Shown piece after piece: positions 56,785-64,000 of a DNA stretch of 64,000 nucleotides. Position 1 is the first letter of the stretch. Each line of letters starts with the position of its first letter. The position numbers and the translations under genes were made by a program. Source of the stretch: Shewanella aquimarina (GTDB lineage Bacteria > Pseudomonadota > Gammaproteobacteria > Enterobacterales > Shewanellaceae); the NCBI RefSeq assembly GCF_023349185.1, contig NZ_JAKIKY010000013.1, positions 84,679 through 148,678 on the forward strand, read 5' to 3'. The notes below the pieces were generated by a model. That model had not been told where the DNA came from. It was given only the letters and a program-made list of their open reading frames with translations, and made no database searches.

Positions 56785-57765
56785 TTACACCTTCACCAGC
56801 ACCCGGCCAGTCACCTTGCCTTTAACGATATTGCCGGCGTACTCGCCAAGCTGCTCCAGGCCGATAGTCTGACAGGCCTGCTGGTAATACTGCTCCGGCA
56901 AGAGCTCCAGCACCTGCTCCCAGGCCTTGACCCGCTTCTCAATCGGGCAGGCAACCGAGTCGATCCCCAGCAGGTTAACCCCGCGCAGGATAAAGGGCAT
57001 CACAGTCGTCGGCAGGGCAAAACCACCCGCAAGACCACAGATGGCGGCGCTGCCGCCGTATTTCATCTGCGCCAATGCCGTCGCCAACACCTTGTTACCA
57101 ACGGTATCGACCACCCCCGCCCAGCGCTGCTTCTCCAGCGGGCGACTATCTTGTTCAAGCTCGCTGCGATCGATAACTTCGCTTGCCCCCAGGGCTGTTA
57201 GCCAGTCGCCGTTTACCTCGACGCGGCCAGAGCTGGCCACCACGCGATAACCAAGCTGAGCCAGCAGGGTCACGGCCACGGAACCGACACCGCCGCTAGC
57301 ACCCGTGACCAGCACGTCGCCATCTTCTGGGGTCACGCCCGCCTGCCGCAGCGCCTGTACACACAACATGGCTGTCAGGCCAGCCGTGCCTATCATCATC
57401 GCCTTGGCAGCATCACAGCCCTTGGGCATAGGTACCAGCCAGTCGGCCTTCACTCGCGCCTTCTCGGCCATACCGCCCCAATGGTTCTCGCCCACGCCCC
57501 AGCCGGTCAGAATCACCTCGTCGCCCGGTTGAAAGCGGGGGTCGGCCGACTCGCTCACCACACCGGCAAAGTCTATGCCAGGCACCATGGGGAACTCGCG
57601 AATGATCTTGCCCAGGCCTGTGATCGCCAGGCCATCCTTATAGTTGAGCGATGAGTAACTCACCTCCACCAACACGTCGCCCTCGGGCAGTTCGCTCTCA
57701 GGTAGCAGTTTTACATCGGCTTGGGTCTGTTTATCTAGCTGGGTCAATACGAGTGCCTTAAACAT
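56785..57765 (-). CDS. acuI: AcuI/YhdH-type acryloyl-CoA reductase
   Basis: 326-residue medium-chain reductase without zinc. SSLNYKDGLAITG near the N-terminus and VTGASGGVGSVA (NADPH-binding) are typical of AcuI/YhdH, which reduces acryloyl-CoA to propionyl-CoA with NADPH and protects cells from acrylate. Cytoplasmic. Its place beside DMSP lyase and acrylate reductase genes fits this role exactly. No copy of the shared palindrome was found upstream. Confidence 0.88.
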   Translation of the reverse strand: MFKALVLTQLDKQTQADVKLLPESELPEGDVLVEVSYSSLNYKDGLAITGLGKIIREFPMVPGIDFAGVVSESADPRFQPGDEVILTGWGVGENHWGGMAEKARVKADWLVPMPKGCDAAKAMMIGTAGLTAMLCVQALRQAGVTPEDGDVLVTGASGGVGSVAVTLLAQLGYRVVASSGRVEVNGDWLTALGASEVIDRSELEQDSRPLEKQRWAGVVDTVGNKVLATALAQMKYGGSAAICGLAGGFALPTTVMPFILRGVNLLGIDSVACPIEKRVKAWEQVLELLPEQYYQQACQTIGLEQLGEYAGNIVKGKVTGRVLVKV

Positions 57766-57867
57766 GGGGCCTCCTTATAAACAAGTGAATCGACAGACTA
57801 GTAGATCTGCCGCCGTGAATACACTGCACATTTTGCATGATCGGTATGCACAAGGGGCATAACTAGG

Positions 57868-59643
57868 TCACGGTTTTAACCCTAAGCCTTTGAGTTTACG
57901 ATAAAGTGTATTACGGCTGATCCCCAGGTGTTTGGCACAGCGACTCACATTGCCTTCAAATCTGTGATAGCTAGAGACTATGTTGGCATTGACCATGAGA
58001 CTCAGCTCACTCTCGCAATCCTGCATCTGCTCCTCGGTCGCTCTCGCCTCCTTGAGCTGTTCCTGCACAGTGTCGGGCAGATGCTGCCACTGCATCACAG
58101 GTTCGCCATCGGCCATCAGGCAGGCCACCTGCATCAGGTTATCCAGCTCCCTCAGATTGCCCGGCCAATCATGGGCCAACAGACGCTGTAACAGCTGAGG
58201 GCATAGCTGCTGTGGCGCCTGGCGATAACGTTTGTGCAGCTTGTGGATGATGCGCTCAATGTCGCTGCGCTGGCGCAGTGGCGGCAGGGTGACCTGCAGA
58301 CCATTGAGGCGATAGTAGAGATCTTCCCTAAAGGCTCCCCGACTCACCAGCTGGCGCAGATCCGCATGGGTGGCGGCCACCACCTGAATATCCACCTTGT
58401 AGCTACGATTGCTGCCCACGGGCACCACCTCGCGCTCCTGCAGTACCCGCAGCAGTCGGCTCTGGGTGGCCAGCGGCATCTCGCCTATCTCATCGAGAAA
58501 CAGAAAACCGCCGTCCGCCTGACGTATCTTGCCCTCGAACCCCTGACGGGAGGCGCCGGTAAAGGCACCCGCCTGGTAACCAAACAGCTCAGACTCCACC
58601 AGCTCGGCCGGCAGGGCGGCGCAGTTAACCGCCACCAGCGCGCCGTGGGCGCGGGCGCTCTGACCATGGAGTTTCTTCACGAACTGCTCCTTGCCCACCC
58701 CTGTCTCGCCGCAGATCAGCAAGGGAATGTTACGCCCCACCACCTTATTGGCCTGTTGCCAGGCGCGCTCTAGCTTAGGGTCACGAAAACGCACGCCTAT
58801 CTGCTGGCTCACCAGCTGACTTGGCCGGGTTTCGACCAGCTGCTGGGTCTTGAGATGCAATCGCTGCTCCTGGCACAAGTGCTCGCCACTGTTCCAACTC
58901 GCCCCCAGATGACGGTCGATATCGTCGCCGATGCACGGCCTGTGTAGCAGACGCTTGGCCATTGCGTTGCAGCCCAAGATCTTGCCGTCGACATTGGCCA
59001 CCACTATCCCCTGCCAGCCTGAGGTGATCAGCGACGGCTGCTCGGCGAGATCGATGCGGTAGTGACTGCCGGGCAGATGACACAGCAGCGCCGTCTCTAT
59101 CTGTTGCACCAGGCTAGCGATGAGCACCAGGGTCTGCTGGGTATGACGCTGCTGCTCGCTGGTGATGTCGATGGCGCCTAGCAACTCTCCGTCGGGGGAG
59201 AAGATGGGGCTGGCGGTACAGCTCATAAATCTGTGGTGACGGATGAAGTGCTGCTCGCCGATCACCGCCACCGTCTGCCTGGCGGTCAGGGCCGTGCCTA
59301 TGGCGTTGGTGCCCTTGTGCTCCTCACGCCAGTTGACCCCCACATCCAGGGCGACATTGGCCAGCTTGTCCGAGTAGCGGCTGACGCCCCAATGGCAGAG
59401 CACATAGCCGTCGCGATCCGAGAGGATCAGCCGGCTCTGGCTGTGGGCCATCATCTGATTAAACAGGGGCAGCGCATGCTGTTTGGTGAGATTGATGAGT
59501 TGCTTGTTGGCATGATGCCGCTCGGCGAGCGCCTCGGCGTCGAGTCGTAATTCTTGCGGTAACTTGGCTTCGCTTAACCCTGCGCCCTGACTACGAGACC
59601 ATGAGTCAGACAACCAAGCCTGTGTCTGTGGAGCTATCGTCAT
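57868..59643 (-). CDS. AcoR-like sigma-54-dependent activator
   Basis: 591 residues from ATG 59643 (an ATG 12 codons earlier has no ribosome site). An N-terminal GAF-type sensor (about 60-190) and a PAS-like segment precede the AAA+ domain with CGETGVGKE, the GAFTGA loop and FLFLDEIGE, then a Fis-type HTH ([20 protein letters not shown]). The ligand is unknown; AcoR relatives respond to acetoin, alcohols or aldehydes. It diverges from the aldehyde dehydrogenase gene. Confidence 0.88.
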   Translation of the reverse strand: MTIAPQTQAWLSDSWSRSQGAGLSEAKLPQELRLDAEALAERHHANKQLINLTKQHALPLFNQMMAHSQSRLILSDRDGYVLCHWGVSRYSDKLANVALDVGVNWREEHKGTNAIGTALTARQTVAVIGEQHFIRHHRFMSCTASPIFSPDGELLGAIDITSEQQRHTQQTLVLIASLVQQIETALLCHLPGSHYRIDLAEQPSLITSGWQGIVVANVDGKILGCNAMAKRLLHRPCIGDDIDRHLGASWNSGEHLCQEQRLHLKTQQLVETRPSQLVSQQIGVRFRDPKLERAWQQANKVVGRNIPLLICGETGVGKEQFVKKLHGQSARAHGALVAVNCAALPAELVESELFGYQAGAFTGASRQGFEGKIRQADGGFLFLDEIGEMPLATQSRLLRVLQEREVVPVGSNRSYKVDIQVVAATHADLRQLVSRGAFREDLYYRLNGLQVTLPPLRQRSDIERIIHKLHKRYRQAPQQLCPQLLQRLLAHDWPGNLRELDNLMQVACLMADGEPVMQWQHLPDTVQEQLKEARATEEQMQDCESELSLMVNANIVSSYHRFEGNVSRCAKHLGISRNTLYRKLKGLGLKP

Positions 59644-59981
59644 AACAGTGTTCCATTTTGGCACACCCGAGGTGCGCACTTATGTCACAGTGCATGCCAA
59701 CTGCCAGTGCTACACCATCCTGGACCACACACATTCGGACATCAAAAATTAGTTTTTCATCATACTGTTACTCCAGCCACATCACAACTCCTGCCAGTTT
59801 GGCCTAGGCTTTGCCTTAGTGCTTACGACAGCTAGTAGGAAGCTGCGCCCTAATGAACACAAGCGTGACACTCAAATGGGGCACAGATAAAAAATTTAAA
59901 CCTGTTGTTTTTTAAACATAAAAATAGGACGCCCGGCAGAGGCGTCTTTCGACAAGACAAAACCATACAAGGAAGCTCAAG
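59644..59981 (+). promoter_or_regulatory. Divergent promoter region with a sigma-54 site for the aldehyde dehydrogenase
   Basis: TGGCCTAGGCTTTGCC at 59800-59815 keeps the invariant GG and GC at sigma-54 spacing, with a moderate match to TGGCACG-N4-TTGCW. It lies about 165 bases before the dehydrogenase start. Short inverted elements such as TGTCACAGTGCA further upstream may bind the activator. Confidence 0.5.
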
Positions 59982-61502
59982 ATGATCTACAGCAAGCCAG
60001 GCACGACAGATGCCATAGTTAACTTCAACAGCCGTTACGACAACTTCATTGGGGGGCAGTGGGTCGCGCCTGTGAGCGGGGAATATTTCGATAACCGCTC
60101 ACCCGTCGACGGCCAGGTGTTTTGTCAGGTGGCCCGCTCGGACGAGCGCGATATCGAGCTGGCGCTGGACGCCGCCCACGCCGCCAAGGATGCCTGGGGC
60201 AAGACCTCGGTGACCGAACGCTCCAACTTACTGCTGAAGATAGCCGATCGCGTCGAGCAAAATCTGGAATTTCTGGCCGTAGCCGAGACCTGGGAAAATG
60301 GTAAAGCGGTACGCGAAACCCTGAATGCGGACCTGCCGCTGTTTGTGGATCACTTCCGCTACTTCGCCGGCTGTATCCGCGCCCAGGAAGGCAGCGCCGC
60401 CGATATCGACAACAACACCGTCAGCTACCACTTCCCCGAGCCGCTGGGCGTCGTCGGCCAGATCATCCCCTGGAACTTCCCACTGCTGATGGCCGCCTGG
60501 AAGATAGCACCAGCGCTGGCCGCCGGTAACTGCATAGTGCTCAAGCCCGCCGAGCAGACACCCGTCTCTATCCTGGTGATGGTCGAACTCATTCAAGACC
60601 TGCTGCCGGCCGGCGTGCTCAATATCGTCAACGGTTTCGGCACCGAGGCGGGTCAGGCACTGGCGGTCAGCAAGCGCATCGCCAAGCTGGCCTTCACCGG
60701 CTCGACTCAGATTGGCCACCATATCCTCAAGTGCGCCGCCGAGTCGCTGATCCCCTCCACCGTCGAGCTGGGCGGCAAGTCGCCCAACATCTACTTTGCC
60801 GACGTGATGGAACAGGAAGATGAGTATCTGGATAAGGCGGTTGAGGGCATGCTACTGGCCTTCTTCAACCAAGGAGAGGTCTGTACCTGCCCGTCACGTG
60901 TGCTGATCGCCGAGTCCATCTACGACAAATTTATCGACAAGGTGATCGCCCGCGCCAAGACGATCAAGCAGGGCAACCCGCTGGATACCGACACCCAGGT
61001 AGGTGCCCAGGCCTCCCAGGAGCAGTTCGATAAGATCCTGAGTTACTTGGAGATAGGCCGCAACGAGGGTGCCGAGGTGCTAATTGGTGGCACCAGCTGC
61101 CAGCTGTCTGGCGATCAGAGCAGCGGCTTCTATATCGAGCCCACCATACTCAAGGGCCACAACAAGATGCGCGTCTTCCAGGAGGAGATCTTCGGCCCCG
61201 TTATTTCGGTCACCACCTTCAAGGATGAAGCCGAGGCTTTGGCCATCGCCAACGACACCGAATATGGCCTGGGCGCAGGCGTCTGGACCCGCGACATGAA
61301 CCGCGCCCAGCGCATGGGCCGCGGCATTCAGGCGGGACGCGTGTGGATCAACTGCTACCACGCCTACCCTGCCCACGCCGCCTTCGGTGGCTACAAGAAG
61401 TCAGGCATAGGTCGCGAGACCCACAAGATGATGCTCAGCCACTACCAAAACACCAAGAACCTGCTCGTCAGCTACGACGTCAACCCGCTAGGTTTCTTCT
61501 AA
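59982..61502 (+). CDS. aldB: NAD-dependent aldehyde dehydrogenase (AldB/ExaC type)
   Basis: 506 residues, closely similar to E. coli AldB and Pseudomonas ExaC throughout ([12 protein letters not shown] near the N-terminus, [16 protein letters not shown] near the C-terminus). Catalytic Glu in ELGGKSPN and Cys in [10 protein letters not shown] are present. It oxidises acetaldehyde and short aldehydes to acids. Probably controlled by the divergent AcoR-like activator through the sigma-54 promoter. Confidence 0.93.
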   Translation: MIYSKPGTTDAIVNFNSRYDNFIGGQWVAPVSGEYFDNRSPVDGQVFCQVARSDERDIELALDAAHAAKDAWGKTSVTERSNLLLKIADRVEQNLEFLAVAETWENGKAVRETLNADLPLFVDHFRYFAGCIRAQEGSAADIDNNTVSYHFPEPLGVVGQIIPWNFPLLMAAWKIAPALAAGNCIVLKPAEQTPVSILVMVELIQDLLPAGVLNIVNGFGTEAGQALAVSKRIAKLAFTGSTQIGHHILKCAAESLIPSTVELGGKSPNIYFADVMEQEDEYLDKAVEGMLLAFFNQGEVCTCPSRVLIAESIYDKFIDKVIARAKTIKQGNPLDTDTQVGAQASQEQFDKILSYLEIGRNEGAEVLIGGTSCQLSGDQSSGFYIEPTILKGHNKMRVFQEEIFGPVISVTTFKDEAEALAIANDTEYGLGAGVWTRDMNRAQRMGRGIQAGRVWINCYHAYPAHAAFGGYKKSGIGRETHKMMLSHYQNTKNLLVSYDVNPLGFF

Positions 61503-61526
61503 CCTAGCAAGCTAGCTCAACCCAAA

Positions 61527-61553
61527 GCCTGCTGAGGCTGGATCTCAGCAGGC
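61527..61553 (+). terminator. Terminator-like hairpin after aldB
   Basis: GCCTGCTGAG / CTCAGCAGGC perfect 10-base stem; it lacks a good T run, so it may act as a weak terminator or as transcript protection. Confidence 0.55.
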
Positions 61554-61559
61554 GCTATC

Positions 61560-62186
61560 TCCTCATGAAGGGATAGCTAACTAAGTCAGCTAGCATCAAA
61601 CTGATTTGAAACATGGAAGGGGTGATTTTGACCATGGGCTCATGATGGGCTTATTTGAAGAGGCATCAAACTGACTTTGGTATTTGAAGAGGAAGTTTGA
61701 ACCATGGCTTCATGGTGTATCGATTACCTGCGGACGGTGCAGCGCATGGATGCGCAAATGTCATGATGACAGGCAGAGGGCTTATCCTTTCATCCCACAG
61801 ACATTCCCATATCACTATGAGTCAGACGTAAAGGACGACCTTATTTGAGGGAAAATCAAACTGGCTTTGATATTTGAAGGGGTAACTCGAAGCATAGCTT
61901 CATGGTGTATCAATTGCCTGCGGCAGGCCGTTCGTGCAGGTACTTCTGCGGCACGCTGTGAACCCTTCCTTGGGCGCTCTACGGCAGCATCTGACCTCCA
62001 CGGACGGAGGGAATGCCAAAAAATGTCGGGAACATTTTTGGCCCTGTCACGGTAGGCCTCAGACGCACCTACACAAAATTTCCCACCTCTTCGATTTGAC
62101 TGCTTTTTAGTCTCACAGGAAAGTCAAAAGCAAAATCATATTTGGACAAAAGTGAGTTTGAAATTTAGTTTTAATCCAGTAGGTTA
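61560..62186. repeat. Gene-free stretch of decayed dispersed repeats
   Basis: Two copies of a block beginning TTATTTGA and containing GGCTTCATGGTGTATC or AGCTTCATGGTGTATC lie at 61651-61733 and 61841-61925. From there to about 62098 runs an element that ends CCTCTTCGATTT and is related to those at 21.8 and 22.6 kb. No credible gene. Confidence 0.55.
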
Positions 62187-62246
62187 GGATTAACGTTCAA
62201 AGCAGGGGCGGCGAAGCCGTCCCAGCCTGCCTTTGCTTGTTAACCG
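62187..62246 (-). repeat. attC-like palindromic site 1
   Basis: Minus strand: GGTTAAC, spacer, CAAAGGCAGG, a GC-rich terminal hairpin, CCTGCTTTG, spacer, GTTAATC. The inner arms pair except for one unpaired base, an asymmetry typical of attC sites. It begins five bases after the stop of the gene at 62249. Confidence 0.45.
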
Positions 62247-62248
62247 CG

Positions 62249-62629
62249 TCAATCGCAGGTTCCTTTAATGTCGCCGACAAATAGGTTTCCACCATTGAAT
62301 GATCCGTACCCTGCAATAGACTTGGTGAAAAGCACTTTCCCCGCACTTGGGTAAACGACCCATGTTTCAATAGTTGTTTCCCCATCAGCTCGAACGTCTT
62401 GGCATAATAAGGTAGCTGAGCCGACTTGATCGCATTTCATGTTATTAGGCGTGATACTGCTCGACTTTCCATTCAACTCTAAGATGAACTTGCCACTACT
62501 TATTCCATCATGAGATATCTGATACCCCTCATGTGCTCTCGTCGAGTAGCCTTTCAAATCGCCAACAACATAGCACTCCGCTGAAGCGAGATGAGCAAAG
62601 AAAATCAAAAATGTTAAAAATAAACGCAT
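62249..62629 (-). CDS. Exported hypothetical protein (possible gene cassette)
   Basis: 126 residues with a signal peptide (MRLFLTFLIFFAHLASAEC). Mature part is small and beta-rich with cysteines at CYVVGD, KCDQ, LCQD and GTCD, which could form two disulphides. Family not recognised. AT-rich compared with the core genes. It sits between two attC-like sites, a short distance from each, as expected of an integron cassette. Confidence 0.6.
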   Translation of the reverse strand: MRLFLTFLIFFAHLASAECYVVGDLKGYSTRAHEGYQISHDGISSGKFILELNGKSSSITPNNMKCDQVGSATLLCQDVRADGETTIETWVVYPSAGKVLFTKSIAGYGSFNGGNLFVGDIKGTCD

Positions 62630-62641
62630 ATTCCATTCCTG

Positions 62642-62711
62642 CGGTTAACGCCTAGTTTTGCGGAACAGATAGGCTCCATAATTTATTTCCGCAAGAGCGT
62701 CTTGTTAAGCG
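62642..62711 (-). repeat. attC-like palindromic site 2
   Basis: Minus strand: GCTTAAC followed by AA, inner arms TTGCGGAA / TTCCGCAA (perfect, 62658-62665 and 62687-62694), and GGCGTTAACC at the other end. Outer arms GCGCTTAAC and GCGGTTAAC pair except at one base. The 70-base length and the GCTTAACAA / GGCGTTA ends fit attC; the right core GTTAACC deviates from GTTRRRY at one base. Confidence 0.5.
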
Positions 62712-62714
62712 CCT

Positions 62715-63458
62715 TTATATATGATGATGTAAGTTAATATTGATCACATTACGAATTTCTTTAATTAACCGCTCATTAATCAAATAGTTATCTTCTTTGC
62801 AGATTTGAATAAATCTATCTTTTCTTGTGTCTGAATTGTTAACTGAGTCGAAATATAGCTCTTTTACTTTTAAGTTCCGAGGATAATTCCACTTTTTATC
62901 AAACCATAAAGATGTCAGAAGGGCTAACCATTCAGCGTGACGTCGATGATAATATGTGGAGTTTTTTTCATCTGAGTTTTTCATTGGTCTTACATTTTCT
63001 TGTTTATTATATGATTTAACCCAAAAATATGAAATTAACCAATCATCAATAATTACATCTGAAACACTTGCCAAAACCAAATTTGAAGGAATAGTTCCAG
63101 ACATTACTAGTAAACCCAAACTTTGTAAACCATCAGCAATATGATAGGAAATAGTATTTTGCCAAGTGTATTTACCATTAACTCTTGAATTTATTGTCGA
63201 TAATGCATTCCAAGAGTCTTGATCTTTTTCTAAGAAATCTAACGCCAAATTTCTTGTTTGCCTAATACTGGTTTGCTTTTTTCCATCGATATCCAGTTCA
63301 AAGTCAGGCTCAAACTTTCCTTCAACATAATCATCATATATATGATTTCTATACACGGAAAGATCAAGGCCATTTTTAGATGTTTCACTTGCCTTTTTAT
63401 TTGTATCAAAAGTTATATAAGCAATAAAAATTGCAATTATAGATATAAATATTTCCAT
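62715..63458 (-). CDS. AT-rich hypothetical protein with one membrane segment (possible gene cassette)
   Basis: 247 residues. An N-terminal hydrophobic segment (MEIFISIIAIFIAYITF) is followed by a polar cytoplasmic-looking domain with no motif I recognise. Base and codon use are strongly AT-biased relative to the rest of the window, a sign of acquisition. Its stop lies just before attC-like site 2 in the minus direction. Function unknown; defence-related roles are common for such orphan genes but nothing here shows it. Confidence 0.6.
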   Translation of the reverse strand: MEIFISIIAIFIAYITFDTNKKASETSKNGLDLSVYRNHIYDDYVEGKFEPDFELDIDGKKQTSIRQTRNLALDFLEKDQDSWNALSTINSRVNGKYTWQNTISYHIADGLQSLGLLVMSGTIPSNLVLASVSDVIIDDWLISYFWVKSYNKQENVRPMKNSDEKNSTYYHRRHAEWLALLTSLWFDKKWNYPRNLKVKELYFDSVNNSDTRKDRFIQICKEDNYLINERLIKEIRNVININLHHHI

Positions 63459-63706
63459 AGATTACTCCAATGCACTGAACATTTTATTAGTGCGCATGCA
63501 CGTTTACCTCATTAGACCAGTGAAAACGCACATTGTTAACTGATTGTATTACAAAGAAGTTATCACCTTTACTTAAAATACACCATCTGGAAAAACGCGC
63601 AAGGATACAGGATGAAAATCGTTCAAAATCCTTATGATTTTAATATGACTGTATCCTTATCCAGATTTTAATGGGGAGTAGTGAATTACATCACAGGAGT
63701 GCAACG
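63459..63706. other. AT-rich non-coding stretch with a third attC-like remnant and a long hairpin
   Basis: At 63475-63540 a degenerate palindromic segment ends in TTGTTAACTG on the plus strand and may be a third attC-like site (weak). At 63601-63658 AAGGATACAG and CTGTATCCTT form perfect 10-base arms, with AAAATC / GATTTT nested inside. No gene recognised. Confidence 0.4.
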
Positions 63707-63763
63707 ATGAATATCTTTAGGTCAGAAAGTCGGTTCGGTACTGAACCACCGACAAGGTGTTAA
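63707..63763 (+). CDS. Possible 18-residue peptide
   Basis: ATG with AGGAG eight bases upstream, reading MNIFRSESRFGTEPPTRC and then TAA. A hairpin (GTCGGTTC / GAACCACCGAC) lies within it. It could be a leader peptide or chance; low confidence. Confidence 0.25.
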   Translation: MNIFRSESRFGTEPPTRC

Positions 63764-63821
63764 CTCAATTTTGGGCATAAATAAATTAGCGCTTTAACTC
63801 CCCAATCTCCCCAACACCGCC

Positions 63822-63910
63822 AAATCGAAGAGACGATAGATACCGAGTGTAGATGCATCTGCGGACGTCGATGGCAGGGATGCCATCGTCGAGCCTCCAC
63901 GGATGATGAG
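63822..63910 (+). repeat. Dispersed repeat copy (AAATCGAAGAGACG family)
   Basis: Starts AAATCGAAGAGACGAT, identical over 16 bases with the start of the element at about 22598, and continues with weaker similarity (CGAGTGTAGATGCA versus CGGTGTAAACACA). Confidence 0.55.
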
Positions 63911-63911
63911 A

Positions 63912-63986
63912 TGGACACCTCTTGTGAAGTCGGCGTCAAAAGCGCCATATTGAATTTGCACGTTCAATATCAACAAAAGGTGTCCA
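63912..63986 (+). promoter_or_regulatory. Nested inverted repeats before the last start codon
   Basis: TGGACACCT (63912-63920) pairs with AGGTGTCCA (63978-63986); inside it GGCG / CGCC and ATATTGAA / TTCAATAT form two further stems. The last arm covers the AAAAGG ribosome site of the gene that starts at 63989. It may be an RNA leader or the end of an insertion element. Confidence 0.5.
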
Positions 63987-63988
63987 CT

Positions 63989-64000
63989 ATGAAAGTTACT
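63989..64000 (+). CDS. Start of a gene cut by the window end
   Basis: ATG preceded by AAAAGG at seven bases, reading M-K-V-T before the sequence ends. Product unknown; the structured sequence before it would suit a regulated gene or a transposase. Confidence 0.3.

Noticed and set aside
61867..62055. 62-codon frame
   Set aside because: It lies inside a decayed repeat element related to the one at 21.8 kb.

Overview
The window reads as one contiguous chromosomal stretch from a marine Shewanella (Gammaproteobacteria). The clearest marker is a 187-residue tetraheme quinol dehydrogenase of the CymA type at 14864-15427. PlsB, TypA, GlnA-NtrB-NtrC, CpxP/CpxRA and several Shewanella-type small lipoproteins fit the same host. 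Most genes are moderately GC-rich; the last 2 kb (about 62.2-64 kb) is clearly AT-richer and looks acquired.

Layout. 1-7.2 kb: end of a DUF4397 lipoprotein, plsB with a one-base overlap to an aromatic amino acid permease, a globin preceded by eleven 17-bp tandem repeats, a two-domain VOC protein and a 58-residue lipoprotein. 7.2-14.5 kb: a Cus-type copper/silver efflux block (CusA, CusB and a small periplasmic protein) in which the CPMHPE metal-binding domain is amplified seven-fold, followed by small Cys/Met/His-rich exported proteins. 14.8-25 kb: cymA, thioesterase-dtd, hydrolase-yihY, small membrane and lipoproteins, a polyferredoxin, a repeat-rich gene-poor stretch, and typA. 25-34 kb: glnA with NtrC sites and a sigma-54 promoter; an M14-like hydrolase; a divergent unit of an IDO/PrnB-like heme enzyme, a kynureninase-like enzyme and an Lrp regulator; then ntrBC. 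34-47.5 kb: LysR, secreted lipase plus DUF4785 lipoprotein, a TetR-controlled RND pump, fieF, and the divergent cpxP/cpxRA locus with a perfect CpxR box.

48.5-57.8 kb is the most interesting region. It holds a Cache chemoreceptor, an outer membrane porin, a DddY-type periplasmic DMSP lyase, a periplasmic tetraheme cytochrome, a Tat-exported fumarate-reductase-like flavoprotein, a LysR regulator and an AcuI-type acryloyl-CoA reductase. Together they suggest entry of DMSP, cleavage to DMS and acrylate in the periplasm, respiratory reduction of acrylate with electrons from a quinol dehydrogenase such as CymA, and detoxification of acrylate that leaks into the cytoplasm. A palindrome TTGGAA-N4-TTCCAA lies upstream of the chemoreceptor, dddY, the flavoprotein and the LysR gene, which suggests one regulon.

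57.8-61.5 kb: an AcoR-like sigma-54 activator divergent from an AldB/ExaC aldehyde dehydrogenase with a candidate -24/-12 promoter. 61.5-64 kb: decayed dispersed repeats, then two AT-rich orphan genes flanked by palindromic sites resembling integron attC sites, and a structured leader before a gene cut by the window end. No tRNA, rRNA, CRISPR array or intact transposase gene was seen.
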